From assembly GCF_030848505.1 (NCBI RefSeq), contig NZ_JAVDDU010000011.1:1-64000 (forward strand): 64,000 nt of DNA, written 5' to 3'. This document shows, one piece after another, positions 1 to 9,634 of this stretch. A program made the translations under genes and the position numbers. A model generated the notes under the pieces. That model was not told where the DNA came from, searched no databases, and was given only the letters and a program-made list of their open reading frames with translations. The stretch is from Marinimicrobium hydrolyticum. GTDB taxonomy: Bacteria; Pseudomonadota; Gammaproteobacteria; Pseudomonadales; Cellvibrionaceae. Every line of letters begins with the position of its first letter. Position 1 is the first letter of the stretch.

Positions 1-61
1 CTGAACAATTTTGACAGTTTTTTTTGCTGGCGCATATTTCATTGATCGACGCAAGGGAAGA

Positions 62-1021
62 TCACTCATCTTTCGGCTTTTTGGGCGCCCGTCGAGGACG
101 TCTTTTTTTGGGACCGGTCACCTCCCCTTCAGGCTGCGGAGGTGTTTCGATCTGCCCTTCTCCCTCCGGGCCCCCTTCCTCCCGACCGTCACCCACCTGC
201 TCACTATCGCCTTTGCGCTGCAAGACCTCCCTGCGACGCCAAAGCCACAGCAGTGGCCCAGACACACCGTAGGTGACCGACATGAGCAACAGCATCAGGG
301 GTGGATTGATGGAAATCACCACAAATACTAGGATCACCAGCAACATGACGACAAAAGGTACCCGCCCCCTGAAGTCAATATCTTTAAAGCTGCTGTAGCG
401 AACGTTAGAAACCATCAGCAACCCGGCCAATACCGTTACCAGCGCTGCACCGGTGGCCAAAATCAAATCGGGCTCATAATTGTGTCCGAGCCACACCATG
501 GAGGCGAGCATCGCCGCCGCGGGTGGACTGGCCAGGCCGACAAAAAACTTTTTGTCGACCACGCCTATTTGGGTATTAAATCGAGCCAAGCGTAGAGCGG
601 CGCAAGCGGCGTAGATAAACGCGGCTGCCCAGCCGAGCTTGCCCAATGTGGACAGCGCCCAACTGAACATGACCAGTGCGGGCGCCAAGCCGAACGAGAC
701 CATATCGGAAAGGCTGTCGTACTGCTCGCCGAAAGCACTGGACGTTTTGGTCAAGCGAGCCACCCTTCCGTCCAGGCCATCCAGGATCATAGCCACAAAA
801 ATAGCTATAGCAGCGCCATTCAGATTGCCGTTCATGGCAGAAATAATGGCGTAAAAGCCTGCAAACAACGCACCGGTGGTAAATAGATTGGGTAGGAAGT
901 AAACCCCGCGGTGCCGGACTTTCTTGCCCCCCTCGGAGACAACCTCGAAGTGCTCGTCAAAGGGCAGGAGGCTCTCGTCCTCACGGGGAGTTTCTACCCC
1001 TTCGCCTTTGTCTGTACTCAT
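62..1021 (-). CDS. pssA: CDP-diacylglycerol--serine O-phosphatidyltransferase
   Basis: Inner-membrane enzyme that joins CDP-diacylglycerol and L-serine to give phosphatidylserine, the precursor of phosphatidylethanolamine. The CDP-alcohol phosphotransferase signature is complete: D81, D84-G85, A88-R89, G98, D102 and D106 (spacing D..DG..AR........G...D...D). Several hydrophobic segments follow, and the last ~50 residues are a charged tail rich in Glu, Pro, Lys and Arg that probably lies in the cytoplasm. I chose the ATG at 1021 (319 aa) over the in-frame GTG at 1027 because GAGG sits five bases upstream of it. It follows ilvC on the same strand, but a terminator lies between them, so it may have its own promoter. 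Family assignment is secure. Confidence 0.93.
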   Translation of the reverse strand: MSTDKGEGVETPREDESLLPFDEHFEVVSEGGKKVRHRGVYFLPNLFTTGALFAGFYAIISAMNGNLNGAAIAIFVAMILDGLDGRVARLTKTSSAFGEQYDSLSDMVSFGLAPALVMFSWALSTLGKLGWAAAFIYAACAALRLARFNTQIGVVDKKFFVGLASPPAAAMLASMVWLGHNYEPDLILATGAALVTVLAGLLMVSNVRYSSFKDIDFRGRVPFVVMLLVILVFVVISINPPLMLLLMSVTYGVSGPLLWLWRRREVLQRKGDSEQVGDGREEGGPEGEGQIETPPQPEGEVTGPKKRRPRRAPKKPKDE

Positions 1022-1091
1022 AATCACCTCTGATACTTGAATTCACCGCCCATTATGGCACGTAAGGACAGTCGCCCCCAGGGCCAGCCCC

Positions 1092-1122
1092 ATAAAAAAA
1101 CGCGGCCGAAGCCGCGTTTTGT
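1092..1122 (-). terminator. Rho-independent terminator after ilvC
   Basis: On the minus strand a 7-bp GC-rich stem (ACGCGGC/GCCGCGT) closed by a TTCG tetraloop is followed directly by a run of seven T. It lies 30 bases past the ilvC stop and upstream of pssA, so it should end the ilvC transcript. Confidence 0.85.
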
Positions 1123-1152
1123 TTACCTGAGTTCTGACTCAGCAATCCCGAC

Positions 1153-2288
<1,136 letters not shown>

Positions 2289-2301
2289 CAACGGATTACC
2301 C

Positions 2302-3177
2302 ATGGATCCCAACAAACTGCGCCTATTCGTCTCACTCGCCACCAGCCGCCATTTCGGACGCGCTGCTGCGCACTGCCACGTCAGCCCGTCGACCGTCAGC
2401 CGTAACCTCAAGCAGTTGGAGGACGAGCTGGGCTGCGCTCTGATGCTCAGGGACAACCGCTCCGTGTCTTTAACGCTAGAGGGCGAACGGTTTCTGCGCT
2501 TTGCCCGGGAGACGCTGCAGCACTGGGAAACCTTTCAAGATTCACTTCAAGGAAGCATGGGTGAATTGCGCGGCCAACTCAGCATCTACTGCTCGGTCAC
2601 GGCCAGCTACAGCTTCCTATACGATATCTTGACTCGTTTCCGAGTCGAGCAGCCCGGCATCGGCATCAAACTCCATACCGGTGATCCAGCCCAAGCCATT
2701 GAGCGGATTCTGGGCGGGCAAGAAGATATTGCTATTGCCGCTCGCCCCGCCAAGTTGCCCAAGGGACTGGGCTTTAAACCCATCGCACAATCCCCTTTGG
2801 TTTTTATCGGTCCCGCCGACCCGACCTTACTTTGGGGCTCTCGCGGCGAGACGCCATGGCAGCACTTGCCGATGATTATTTCCGAAGAGGGGTTGGCGCG
2901 CGAACGATTTAATCAATGGTGTCGAGAACAAGGGTTAACTCCCGACATTCACGCGGAAGTGAAAGGCAATGAGGCAATCGTGAGCATGGTGAGTCTGGGT
3001 TTTGGTATTGGCTTAGTACCCAGAATTGTTTTAGACAACAGCCCGCTGGCCAGTCGGGTAAAGCTCCTCCCGGATCAGCCTGATCTTGGACCTTTCGAAA
3101 CCGGTATTTGTGTTTTGGAAAAACGGCTGAAAAGTCCGATTGTAGCGGCGCTGTGGGAGCAGGTGGTTGGCAGCTAA
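2302..3177 (+). CDS. ilvY: LysR-family activator of ilvC (IlvY)
   Basis: Transcription factor expected to bind the shared ilvC/ilvY control region and activate ilvC when acetolactate or acetohydroxybutyrate accumulates, as known for E. coli IlvY. The N-terminal winged helix-turn-helix (about residues 3-60) has the IlvY hallmark SRHFGRAA and the recognition helix VSPSTVSR. The effector-binding domain follows, with close parallels to IlvY such as CSVTASYSFL and VSMVSLGFGIG. Length 291 aa is normal. The ATG at 2302 fits the family start, although no good Shine-Dalgarno precedes it. The divergent ilvC neighbour makes the assignment strong. Confidence 0.92.
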   Translation: MDPNKLRLFVSLATSRHFGRAAAHCHVSPSTVSRNLKQLEDELGCALMLRDNRSVSLTLEGERFLRFARETLQHWETFQDSLQGSMGELRGQLSIYCSVTASYSFLYDILTRFRVEQPGIGIKLHTGDPAQAIERILGGQEDIAIAARPAKLPKGLGFKPIAQSPLVFIGPADPTLLWGSRGETPWQHLPMIISEEGLARERFNQWCREQGLTPDIHAEVKGNEAIVSMVSLGFGIGLVPRIVLDNSPLASRVKLLPDQPDLGPFETGICVLEKRLKSPIVAALWEQVVGS

Positions 3178-3270
3178 TGGCTGAGTTTCCAGCGGCTGTG
3201 TCGTTGGGTTGCGAACTCAATCAAATTCGCTTAGTTCCCGAATATTCCAGAGTGGCACAGCGGAGAGTGG

Positions 3271-3436
3271 GGCAGGCATTCCCGGACTGTATGCGGCATG
3301 GGTGAGGGCAAGCGTTTGCAAGGCACTGCCTTGCGCGCAGACCGAACGACCGAAACCTATGGTTGAGGGCCGGTCCGCTTGCGGCCGCATCCAAGCCTAC
3401 ACGGATGTATTTACGGCGTGTCCGGGTGTGCCTGCC
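3271..3436. repeat. 166-bp element with 17-bp imperfect terminal inverted repeats
   Basis: The left end GGCAGGCATTCCCGGAC (3271-3287) and right end GTCCGGGTGTGCCTGCC (3420-3436) are inverted copies matching at 15 of 17 positions. Inside is a perfect small palindrome GCAAGGCA-C-TGCCTTGC (3318-3334). No coding capacity. It resembles a MITE-like or intergenic repeat unit. Copy number elsewhere in the genome cannot be seen here. Confidence 0.55.
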
Positions 3437-3487
3437 CCGCTCGTAGCACTTAATCAAAGCGCCGGAAGTCACAACTAAAATTTCGCA

Positions 3488-3635
3488 GCTTCGACTTTTC
3501 CGTTTCGGTAGCATTAGCCAGAAAATGGATTCCCGCCTTCGCGGGAATGACGAGGAGGATGTGGGAATGACGAGCAGGAGATGAGAATGACGGAGAATAT
3601 GCGGGAATGAAAGGGCAGCGGCAGAAAGTCGAAGC
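3488..3635. repeat. REP-like hairpin and degenerate GGAATGACG array inside an 11-bp inverted repeat
   Basis: A hairpin ATTCCCGC-CTTC-GCGGGAAT (3529-3548) of a kind common in proteobacterial intergenic repeats is followed by three more degenerate copies of its right arm (GGGAATGACGAG, GAGAATGACGGAG, GCGGGAATGAAAG). The whole is bracketed by GCTTCGACTTT (3488-3498) and its exact reverse complement AAAGTCGAAGC (3625-3635). Confidence 0.6.
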
Positions 3636-3668
3636 GTGAACCCCAGGAAAATTGCCTACGGTTCACGC
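3634..3668 (-). terminator. Hairpin downstream of ilvH, possible terminator
   Basis: A perfect 9-bp stem (GCGTGAACC/GGTTCACGC, 17-base loop) starts eight bases past the ilvH stop. On the minus strand it is followed by TTCGACTTTC, which is only weakly T-rich, so it may act as a transcript-end stabiliser rather than a true terminator. Confidence 0.45.
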
Positions 3669-3676
3669 TCCGGACT

Positions 3677-4168
3677 TTAGAGGCTCAACACCTTCTCGCC
3701 ACGGGAGATACCGGATACACCGCTACGCACCGTTTCGAGAATGGACGCTTCACCCACCGCCTGCAAAAAGGCATCCAGCTTATCGCTAGTACCGGAAACC
3801 TGAATGATGTACAGGCTGCTGGTTACATCGACAATCTGACCCCGGAAAATATCAACACAGCGTTTCACTTCCGCCCTCTGAGCGCCGGACGCTTTGACCT
3901 TAATCAGCATCAGTTCGCGTTCAATATGCGCGCCTTCGGTCAGGTCCACCAGCTTCACCACGTCAATCAATTTATTGAGGTGCTTGGTGATCTGCTCGAT
4001 CTTGTGATCGTCACCGATAGTGGTCAGAGTCAAACGCGATAGCGTCTCGTCTTCTGTGGGCGCTACGGTCAAACTTTCAATGTTGTAACCGCGCTGGGAA
4101 AACAACCCTACCACTCGCGACAAGGCACCCGGAGCATTTTCAATCAAAACTGAAATAATACGTCTCAT
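3677..4168 (-). CDS. ilvH: Acetolactate synthase isozyme III, small regulatory subunit
   Basis: Regulatory subunit of acetohydroxyacid synthase; it stimulates the large subunit and carries the valine feedback sites. The N-terminal ACT domain (about residues 2-75) begins RRIISVLIENAPGALSRVVG, with the typical GYNIESLTV segment. The second half is the C-terminal ACT-like domain. Length 163 aa equals that of E. coli IlvH. The ATG at 4168 lies one base after the ilvI stop, so the two are translationally coupled and form ilvIH. A hairpin follows the stop. Confidence 0.95.
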   Translation of the reverse strand: MRRIISVLIENAPGALSRVVGLFSQRGYNIESLTVAPTEDETLSRLTLTTIGDDHKIEQITKHLNKLIDVVKLVDLTEGAHIERELMLIKVKASGAQRAEVKRCVDIFRGQIVDVTSSLYIIQVSGTSDKLDAFLQAVGEASILETVRSGVSGISRGEKVLSL

Positions 4169-4169
4169 A

Positions 4170-5906
4170 TTAGGTGCGCTCCGTCTTGCTTAACCACATA
4201 TCACGCATGGAACCGTTTGGCGCTACATGCATGGGGTACACGTGTACTGAAGGGTCAACCATAATGTCCATAAATACCACACGATCTTTCATCGCGAAGC
4301 ATTCTTCCATCTTGGTTTTGAGATCTTTCTTGTCAGTAACTCGCATACCTACGTGGCCGTATGATTCCATCAGCTTAACAAAATCCGGCAAAGATTCTTC
4401 GTACAGGCTTTCCGAGTAGCGGCTTTCGTACTGCATATCCTGCCACTGCTTCACCATGCCTAACGCCTGATTGTTCAAGCAGATAATTTTGATGGGCAAA
4501 TGATATTGAGTGCAGGTGGAAAGCTCCTGAATACACATTTGAATACTGCCTTCACCCGTAACACAAGCGACCACCCCTTCCCGGTCGGCAATCTGCACGC
4601 CCATGGCCGCCGGCAAGCCGAAGCCCATGGTCCCCAGACCGCCGGAGTTGATCCAACGGCGAGGTTTATCGAACAGATAATACTGGGCCGCAAACATCTG
4701 GTGCTGCCCAACATCCGAAGTGACGTAAGCATCGCCTTTGGTCACTTCGTGCAGAGTACGAATCACGTCCTGAGGCATGATGGCGTCGCCATCGGTTTTA
4801 TAACGCGGTTTTGTATACAGACCGTGGCGGGCGCGCCACTCGTCAATCTGCTTCCACCAAGCGGCCAGGCCTTCCGCGTCGGGTTTCTTCTCGTCTTCTT
4901 TGAGCAACGCGAGCATTTCCGTAAGAACACTCTCCACTGAACCTACAATGGGTACGTCCGCCGCAACGGTTTTGGAGATGGAGGCCGGATCAATATCAAT
5001 GTGAATGATCTTGGCCGAAGGACAAAACTTACTCACGGTGTTAGTCACACGGTCATCAAAGCGCGCGCCAACGGCGAGCAGAACATCGCAATGATGCATG
5101 GCGGTGTTCGCTTCAAAAGTACCGTGCATGCCCAGCATGCCCAAAAACTGCCGATCAGTACCGGGGTAGCAACCCAAGCCCATCAAAGTATTGGTAACCG
5201 GAAAGTTGAGCTGGCGCGCCAGCGTGGTGAGCAACTCTGAAGCATCCCCCAGGATCACACCCCCACCGGCATAAATCATGGGACGCTTGGCTCCCAGCAG
5301 CAACTGCACGGCTTTTTTAATTTGCCCAGTATGACCCCGAGTCGCCGGCGTGTAGGAGCGCATTTTGACTTTCTGTGGATACTCGTACGGAAACGTCTCC
5401 GCTGGACTGGTGATGTCTTTGGGTACATCGATAACCACAGGCCCAGGGCGGCCCGTGGACGCAATGTAATAAGCTTTCTTGACGATTTCGGGAATCTCGC
5501 TGGCGTGCTTAACCATGAAGCTGTGCTTCACAATCGGCCGGGACACACCCACCATGTCAGTTTCCTGAAAGGCGTCTTCCCCGATGCGCTCGGAAGCCAC
5601 CTGACCGGAGATCACCACCATGGGAATAGAATCCATGTAGGCCGTCGCAATGCCTGTAATGGCATTGGTAGCACCGGGTCCGGAGGTTACCAGAACCGTG
5701 CCCACCTTGCCGGTAGCCCGGGCGTAACCGTCGGCGGCATGAGTGGCGGCCTGTTCGTGGCGCACCAAAATGTGTTTAACGTCTTTCTGCCGAAAAAGGG
5801 CGTCGTAAATATGCAGCGCTGCCCCACCGGGATAACCAAAGACGCACTCAACGCCCTCGTCCCGCAAGGATCGGATCAACATATCTCCGCCTGAAAGCAT
5901 GTCCAC
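4170..5906 (-). CDS. ilvI: Acetolactate synthase isozyme III, large catalytic subunit
   Basis: ThDP-dependent enzyme that condenses two pyruvates to acetolactate, or pyruvate with 2-oxobutyrate, at the head of valine/leucine/isoleucine synthesis. The N-terminal Pyr domain has FGYPGGAAL and the catalytic glutamate E51 (RHEQAA). The central FAD-binding domain follows. The C-terminal PP domain holds the ThDP/Mg motif, here GEGS instead of the more usual GDGS, ending in NN. I start it at GTG 5906 (578 aa) because GAGAGG lies seven bases upstream and the protein then begins like IlvI. The frame is open 25 codons further, without support. First gene of ilvIH, behind a long leader with alternative hairpins. 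Confidence 0.95.
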   Translation of the reverse strand: MDMLSGGDMLIRSLRDEGVECVFGYPGGAALHIYDALFRQKDVKHILVRHEQAATHAADGYARATGKVGTVLVTSGPGATNAITGIATAYMDSIPMVVISGQVASERIGEDAFQETDMVGVSRPIVKHSFMVKHASEIPEIVKKAYYIASTGRPGPVVIDVPKDITSPAETFPYEYPQKVKMRSYTPATRGHTGQIKKAVQLLLGAKRPMIYAGGGVILGDASELLTTLARQLNFPVTNTLMGLGCYPGTDRQFLGMLGMHGTFEANTAMHHCDVLLAVGARFDDRVTNTVSKFCPSAKIIHIDIDPASISKTVAADVPIVGSVESVLTEMLALLKEDEKKPDAEGLAAWWKQIDEWRARHGLYTKPRYKTDGDAIMPQDVIRTLHEVTKGDAYVTSDVGQHQMFAAQYYLFDKPRRWINSGGLGTMGFGLPAAMGVQIADREGVVACVTGEGSIQMCIQELSTCTQYHLPIKIICLNNQALGMVKQWQDMQYESRYSESLYEESLPDFVKLMESYGHVGMRVTDKKDLKTKMEECFAMKDRVVFMDIMVDPSVHVYPMHVAPNGSMRDMWLSKTERT

Positions 5907-5932
5907 TTGATAACCTCTCAATAACTGAATGT

Positions 5933-5965
5933 TTGTGCGTGCCGGGGCGCACAAGGGATTGTGCG
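5933..5965 (-). promoter_or_regulatory. Mutually exclusive hairpins in the ilvI leader
   Basis: Read on the minus strand: CGCACAA (5965-5959), TTGTGCG (5954-5948), CGCACAA (5939-5933). The middle heptamer is complementary to both flanking ones, so only one of two 7-bp hairpins can form at a time. The set ends 13 bases before the ilvI Shine-Dalgarno. The geometry recalls an attenuator or translational switch, but there is no U-run, so control at translation would be more likely. Confidence 0.4.
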
Positions 5966-6201
5966 AGCGGGCACACGACAATAGGCACTAGCCTCCGCAT
6001 CGGGGCTGAGTCGCTCGAATCCGTGGTCAACTGGGTTTCCCGACCTCCGCGCTGGTAGCGACTGCGGCAGGCTCTGGGCAGGCGGCGTAGGTTAACGCGC
6101 CTCCGCGATAGCGGATGGTTCGATAAGCGGGTGGCTCACCGGAGTAGAGCATGGGTACCGAGGTTGTCGGCCGGCTCTACAGGCCATCTAGCGAGCCCGT
6201 A

Positions 6202-6229
6202 ATTCTGGCAAACTGACGCACAAAGTCAA
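6202..6229 (-). promoter_or_regulatory. Candidate sigma-70 promoter of ilvIH
   Basis: Minus strand TTGACT (6229-6224), 16-base spacer, CAGAAT (6207-6202). A start near 6195 would give an untranslated leader of almost 290 bases before ilvI. Confidence 0.5.
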
Positions 6230-6362
6230 GGGGCAAGCGACTTTCAGGGCGATTTACCGCCGTTTCGTGGCGCCCTGGGTCACACTTTGCGGATTTCGAG
6301 TTCGCCTGACGTCTAAATCAGGCTATAGTGAACGTATCGATGATCGGTACGGGTTCACCATT

Positions 6363-6770
6363 ATGAAATACGGCAGTTTCCTGATTGCGCTCCTAGTTCT
6401 GGCCGCTCTGCCCACCAGTGCGGACACCATATACCGCTGGGTGGACGATAACGGAGTCACTCAGTACACCGCTCACCCCCCTCGAGAGCGCGAATCCACC
6501 CGGGTGAACACCCGTTCCGGCCGCAGCGCACCCGTGGACAACACCACTCAGAGCAGCGCTTCTGAGCCTTCTCCAGCTGAAGAGCCAACAGCCCAGGCGG
6601 AGCCACCCGGGAACGAAGAGCCCTGTCAGGTGGCCAGACAAAATCTGAACACTCTGGAAAGGGGCGGACGTATTCGGGTTGAGGGCAGCGACGGCCCCCG
6701 TTTTATGGGGGAAGAAGAAATCCAGCAGCGCATTGAGGAAAACCGGGCATTTATCGACGAACACTGCTGA
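6363..6770 (+). CDS. DUF4124 domain-containing periplasmic protein
   Basis: Small exported protein of unknown function. An N-terminal signal peptide (about 20 residues ending TSA) is followed by the DUF4124 signature DTIYRWVDDNGVTQYTAHPP, typical of many gammaproteobacterial envelope proteins. The middle is a low-complexity Ser/Pro/Glu stretch. The C-terminal ~50 residues are acidic and helical, with one cysteine (PCQVA) and a terminal cysteine that could form a disulfide. The frame is open upstream to 6267, but ATG 6363 begins a proper signal peptide, giving 135 aa. Convergent with clpB; a hairpin separates them. Function cannot be inferred from context. Confidence 0.8.
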   Translation: MKYGSFLIALLVLAALPTSADTIYRWVDDNGVTQYTAHPPRERESTRVNTRSGRSAPVDNTTQSSASEPSPAEEPTAQAEPPGNEEPCQVARQNLNTLERGGRIRVEGSDGPRFMGEEEIQQRIEENRAFIDEHC

Positions 6771-6784
6771 ATCACACACCCTGA

Positions 6785-6808
6785 CTGACGGCAGTACTCC
6801 GCCGTCAG
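6785..6808. terminator. Hairpin between convergent DUF4124 gene and clpB
   Basis: Perfect 8-bp stem CTGACGGC / GCCGTCAG with an 8-base loop, in the 58-base gap between two converging genes. No long T-run on either side; possible bidirectional terminator. Confidence 0.5.
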
Positions 6809-6828
6809 CCAGTATTCCTTCGCAAACG

Positions 6829-9468
6829 CTACTGGTTCTCGAACCCCAGCCGATCCCCTTCCACCCGCGCATGGATGTTGTCACCGGGAGCGAAGCGGCC
6901 CTGCAGTATTTCCTGAGCCAATGGGTTCTCTATTTGTTGCTGAATAGCCCGTTTCAAAGGCCGAGCCCCATAAACCGGATCGAACCCCGCCTCAGCCAGC
7001 CGCTCCATCACCTCGTCGTCCAAACTCAGAGTCAGCTCCCGCTCGGCCAAGCGCTTACGCAACAGACCCAACTGAATATCGGCGATACCTCTAATTTGCT
7101 CCCGGCCGAGTGGATGGAACACCACCACCTCATCGACACGGTTGATAAACTCCGGCCGGAAGTGCTGCCCCACAACTTCCATCACCGCCGCCTTCATGGC
7201 GTTGTAGCGATTCTCGTTGTTAGTGGATTCACCGCGCCCGGCATCGGTGTCGAAACTGACCGTATCGAAGGACCGGTCCTCGGCCACATCCTGAATCCGG
7301 TCAGAACCGAGGTTGGAGGTCATAACAATCACCGTGTTGCGGAAATCCACGGTGCGGCCTTGCCCATCGGTAAGGCGACCGTCGTCAAGCACCTGCAACA
7401 GAATATTGAATACGTCCGGGTGGGCTTTTTCGACCTCATCCAAGAGCAGCACGGAGTAAGGCCGGCGACGCACCGCCTCGGTCAAGTAACCGCCCTCTTC
7501 ATAGCCCACGTAGCCCGGAGGCGCACCGATCAAGCGCGCCACTGAGTGCTTCTCCATAAACTCGGACATATCGATGCGCACCATGGCGTCCTGACTGTCG
7601 AACAGAAACTCCGCCAAGGATTTGCACAGCTCGGTTTTACCCACGCCAGTCGGGCCCAAAAACAAGAAGGAACCATTGGGCCGATTGGGCTCTGACAAAC
7701 CGGCCCGGGAACGACGCACGGCGTTGGCTACAGCTACCACCGCCTCGTCTTGACCCACAACGCGCTTGTGCAGAGCATCTTCCATGCGCAGCAGTTTATC
7801 CCGCTCACCTTCGAGCATTTTGGACACGGGGATGCCGGTCCATTTGGACACCACCTCGGCAATCTCTTCGTCCGTTACCCGATTGCGCAGCAGCTTCATC
7901 TCCATCATTTCCACCTGACTGGCCATGTCCAGTTGCTTCTCCAGCTCGGGAATCACCCCGTACTGCAGTTCGGACATGCGTCCCAAGTCCCCAGCTCGGC
8001 GGGCGGCTTCCATATCCAAGCGGGCCTGCTCCAGGTTGCTTTTGATTTCGTGAGAGCCTTGCAGTGCGGCTTTTTCCGCGCGCCAGACTTCATCCAAATC
8101 CGCGTACTCGCGCTCCAGATTGCTGATGTCCTCATCGATTTTCGCCAAGCGTTTTTTGCTTGCTTCGTCCTCGTCTTTTTTTACCGCTTCGCGCTCGATC
8201 TTCAACTGAATCAAGCGGCGCTCCAGCCGGTCCATTTCTTCCGGCTTGGAATCGATTTCCATGCGAATCCGGCTGGCCGCTTCATCGATCAAATCGATGG
8301 CCTTGTCCGGCAGTTGGCGATCAGTAATGTAACGCTGCGATAATTTGGCGGCGGCGATAATGGCCGAATCGGTAATGTCTACACCGTGGTGCACTTCGTA
8401 CTTTTCTTTCAGGCCGCGCAGGATGGCGATGGTATCCGCTTCGCTGGGTTCATCCACCAACACTTTTTGGAAACGCCGCTCCAACGCCGCGTCTTTTTCA
8501 ATGTACTTGCGGTATTCATCCAGCGTGGTGGCGCCCACACAGTGCAACTCGCCTCGCGCCAGCGCGGGCTTGAGCATATTGCCGGCATCCATGGAGCCCT
8601 CCGCCTTACCGGCGCCTACCATGGTGTGTAGTTCATCGACAAACAGAATGACTTGCCCTTCTTCCCGAGACAGCTCTTTCAGTACCGATTTGAGGCGTTC
8701 TTCGAAATCACCGCGGAACTTGGCACCAGCCAGCAAGCTGCCCAGGTCCAGCGATAGCAGACGTTTGCTTTTTAGGCCTTCCGGAACCTCTCCATTGACG
8801 ATGCGTTGAGCCAAACCTTCGACAATCGCGGTTTTACCCACGCCGGGTTCGCCGATCAGTACCGGGTTGTTTTTGGTGCGCCGTTGCAGCACCTGGATGG
8901 TTCGGCGAATTTCATCGTCACGGCCGATCACCGGGTCCAGCTTGCCAGCTTCGGCCCGAGCGGTGAGATCCAGTGTGTATTTTTCCAGCGCCTGGCGATT
9001 GCCCTCGGCATCGGCATCATCCACGGTTTCGCCTCCGCGCAGCTTTGAAACCGCCTCTTCTAACCGTTTGGGATCGCCGAATTTTTTCAGCAACTTGCCC
9101 AACTCACTGTCGCCATCGAGCATGGCGGCCAGCAGCAGAGTTTCGCTGGATACAAATTTATCTCCGCCCTTTTGGGCGCGGCGGTCGGCCAGGTTCAGCA
9201 GTCGCCCCAGCTCTTGGGACATGCTGACTTCACCCGTGGGGTTCTGGACTCGAGCCAGCCCCTCCAACGCTTTGGCGAGCGCATTGCGCACTCCTGTCAC
9301 GTCGAATCCGGCTTGGGCCAAGAGAGGGCGCACAGCGCCGCCTTGCTGATCCAGCAATGCCTGCAATAAGTGGAAGGATTCCAATTGACTGTGATCCCGT
9401 CCCACGGCCAGAGACTGCGCATCGGACAGGGCGGTTTGTAATTGGTTGGTCAAACGATCAATACGCAT
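6829..9468 (-). CDS. clpB: ATP-dependent disaggregase ClpB
   Basis: Hsp100 hexameric ATPase that extracts polypeptides from aggregates together with DnaK in the cytoplasm. The N-domain (residues 1-145) is followed by NBD1 with Walker A GEPGVGKT at 206-213 and Walker [10 protein letters not shown], the long M-domain coiled coil that marks ClpB rather than ClpA/C, then NBD2 with GPTGVGKTE and [13 protein letters not shown]. At 879 aa it is about 20 residues longer than E. coli ClpB. The extra residues are an acidic Asp/Asn/Ser-rich loop between the NBD2 sensor region (MTSNLGSD) and the helix ending VGQHFRPEF. Start ATG 9468 is the family start. A sigma-32-like promoter lies upstream at 9559-9587. 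Confidence 0.97.
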   Translation of the reverse strand: MRIDRLTNQLQTALSDAQSLAVGRDHSQLESFHLLQALLDQQGGAVRPLLAQAGFDVTGVRNALAKALEGLARVQNPTGEVSMSQELGRLLNLADRRAQKGGDKFVSSETLLLAAMLDGDSELGKLLKKFGDPKRLEEAVSKLRGGETVDDADAEGNRQALEKYTLDLTARAEAGKLDPVIGRDDEIRRTIQVLQRRTKNNPVLIGEPGVGKTAIVEGLAQRIVNGEVPEGLKSKRLLSLDLGSLLAGAKFRGDFEERLKSVLKELSREEGQVILFVDELHTMVGAGKAEGSMDAGNMLKPALARGELHCVGATTLDEYRKYIEKDAALERRFQKVLVDEPSEADTIAILRGLKEKYEVHHGVDITDSAIIAAAKLSQRYITDRQLPDKAIDLIDEAASRIRMEIDSKPEEMDRLERRLIQLKIEREAVKKDEDEASKKRLAKIDEDISNLEREYADLDEVWRAEKAALQGSHEIKSNLEQARLDMEAARRAGDLGRMSELQYGVIPELEKQLDMASQVEMMEMKLLRNRVTDEEIAEVVSKWTGIPVSKMLEGERDKLLRMEDALHKRVVGQDEAVVAVANAVRRSRAGLSEPNRPNGSFLFLGPTGVGKTELCKSLAEFLFDSQDAMVRIDMSEFMEKHSVARLIGAPPGYVGYEEGGYLTEAVRRRPYSVLLLDEVEKAHPDVFNILLQVLDDGRLTDGQGRTVDFRNTVIVMTSNLGSDRIQDVAEDRSFDTVSFDTDAGRGESTNNENRYNAMKAAVMEVVGQHFRPEFINRVDEVVVFHPLGREQIRGIADIQLGLLRKRLAERELTLSLDDEVMERLAEAGFDPVYGARPLKRAIQQQIENPLAQEILQGRFAPGDNIHARVEGDRLGFENQ

Positions 9469-9558
9469 GGGATTTCCTCGTACTCTTTATGCCTTGATTG
9501 GCCTTAGGTGGAGGCCAGCCTTGGTCAGACTTTGGCAATAACCACAATATACTGAGGG

Positions 9559-9587
9559 AAATGGGGGCAAGCTCGGGCAAATGCAAG
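9559..9587 (-). promoter_or_regulatory. Sigma-32 (heat-shock) promoter of clpB
   Basis: On the minus strand CTTGCAT (-35, 9587-9581) is followed, about 14 bases on, by CCCCATTT (-10, 9566-9559). This is close to the RpoH consensus CTTGAAA-N13/15-CCCCATNT. It sits in the 166-base gap between pgeF and clpB, allowing clpB heat induction apart from the upstream rluD-pgeF transcript. Confidence 0.75.
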
Positions 9588-9634
9588 TCAGGGTGCAGAC
9601 GGGAGGGCTCCGGGCGGAAAACGTCGGCGCAGCG

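Larger units (their letters stand above)
3178..3676. other. Non-coding gap ilvY-ilvH carrying two repeat elements
   Basis: No credible gene. Short frames here lack start signals and family resemblance. The gap holds an imperfect palindromic element (3271-3436), a REP-like array framed by inverted repeats (3488-3635) and a hairpin next to the ilvH stop (3634-3668), each listed separately. Confidence 0.7.
5907..6362. other. Divergent gap ilvI / DUF4124 gene: long ilvI leader
   Basis: No convincing protein gene. The minus strand carries a candidate ilvI promoter at 6202-6229, a hairpin with arms GTAGAGC (6144-6150) and GCTCTAC (6174-6180), and a triple set of complementary heptamers at 5933-5965 close to the ilvI start. 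A minus-strand frame from ATG 6000 encodes a peptide rich in Leu, Val and Ile at its beginning (MRRLVPIVV) but has no clear ribosome-binding site. Confidence 0.5.

Noticed and set aside
3209-3478. Possible small gene in the ilvY-ilvH gap
   Set aside because: The frame is laid across an imperfect palindromic repeat, without start signal or recognisable sequence.
3529-3600. CRISPR-like repeat array
   Set aside because: The units are degenerate, unevenly spaced and lack unique spacers of constant length; no cas genes are present.
6679-7545. Plus-strand frame of 288 codons overlapping the DUF4124 gene and clpB
   Set aside because: Overlaps two well-supported genes in another frame and has no family likeness.
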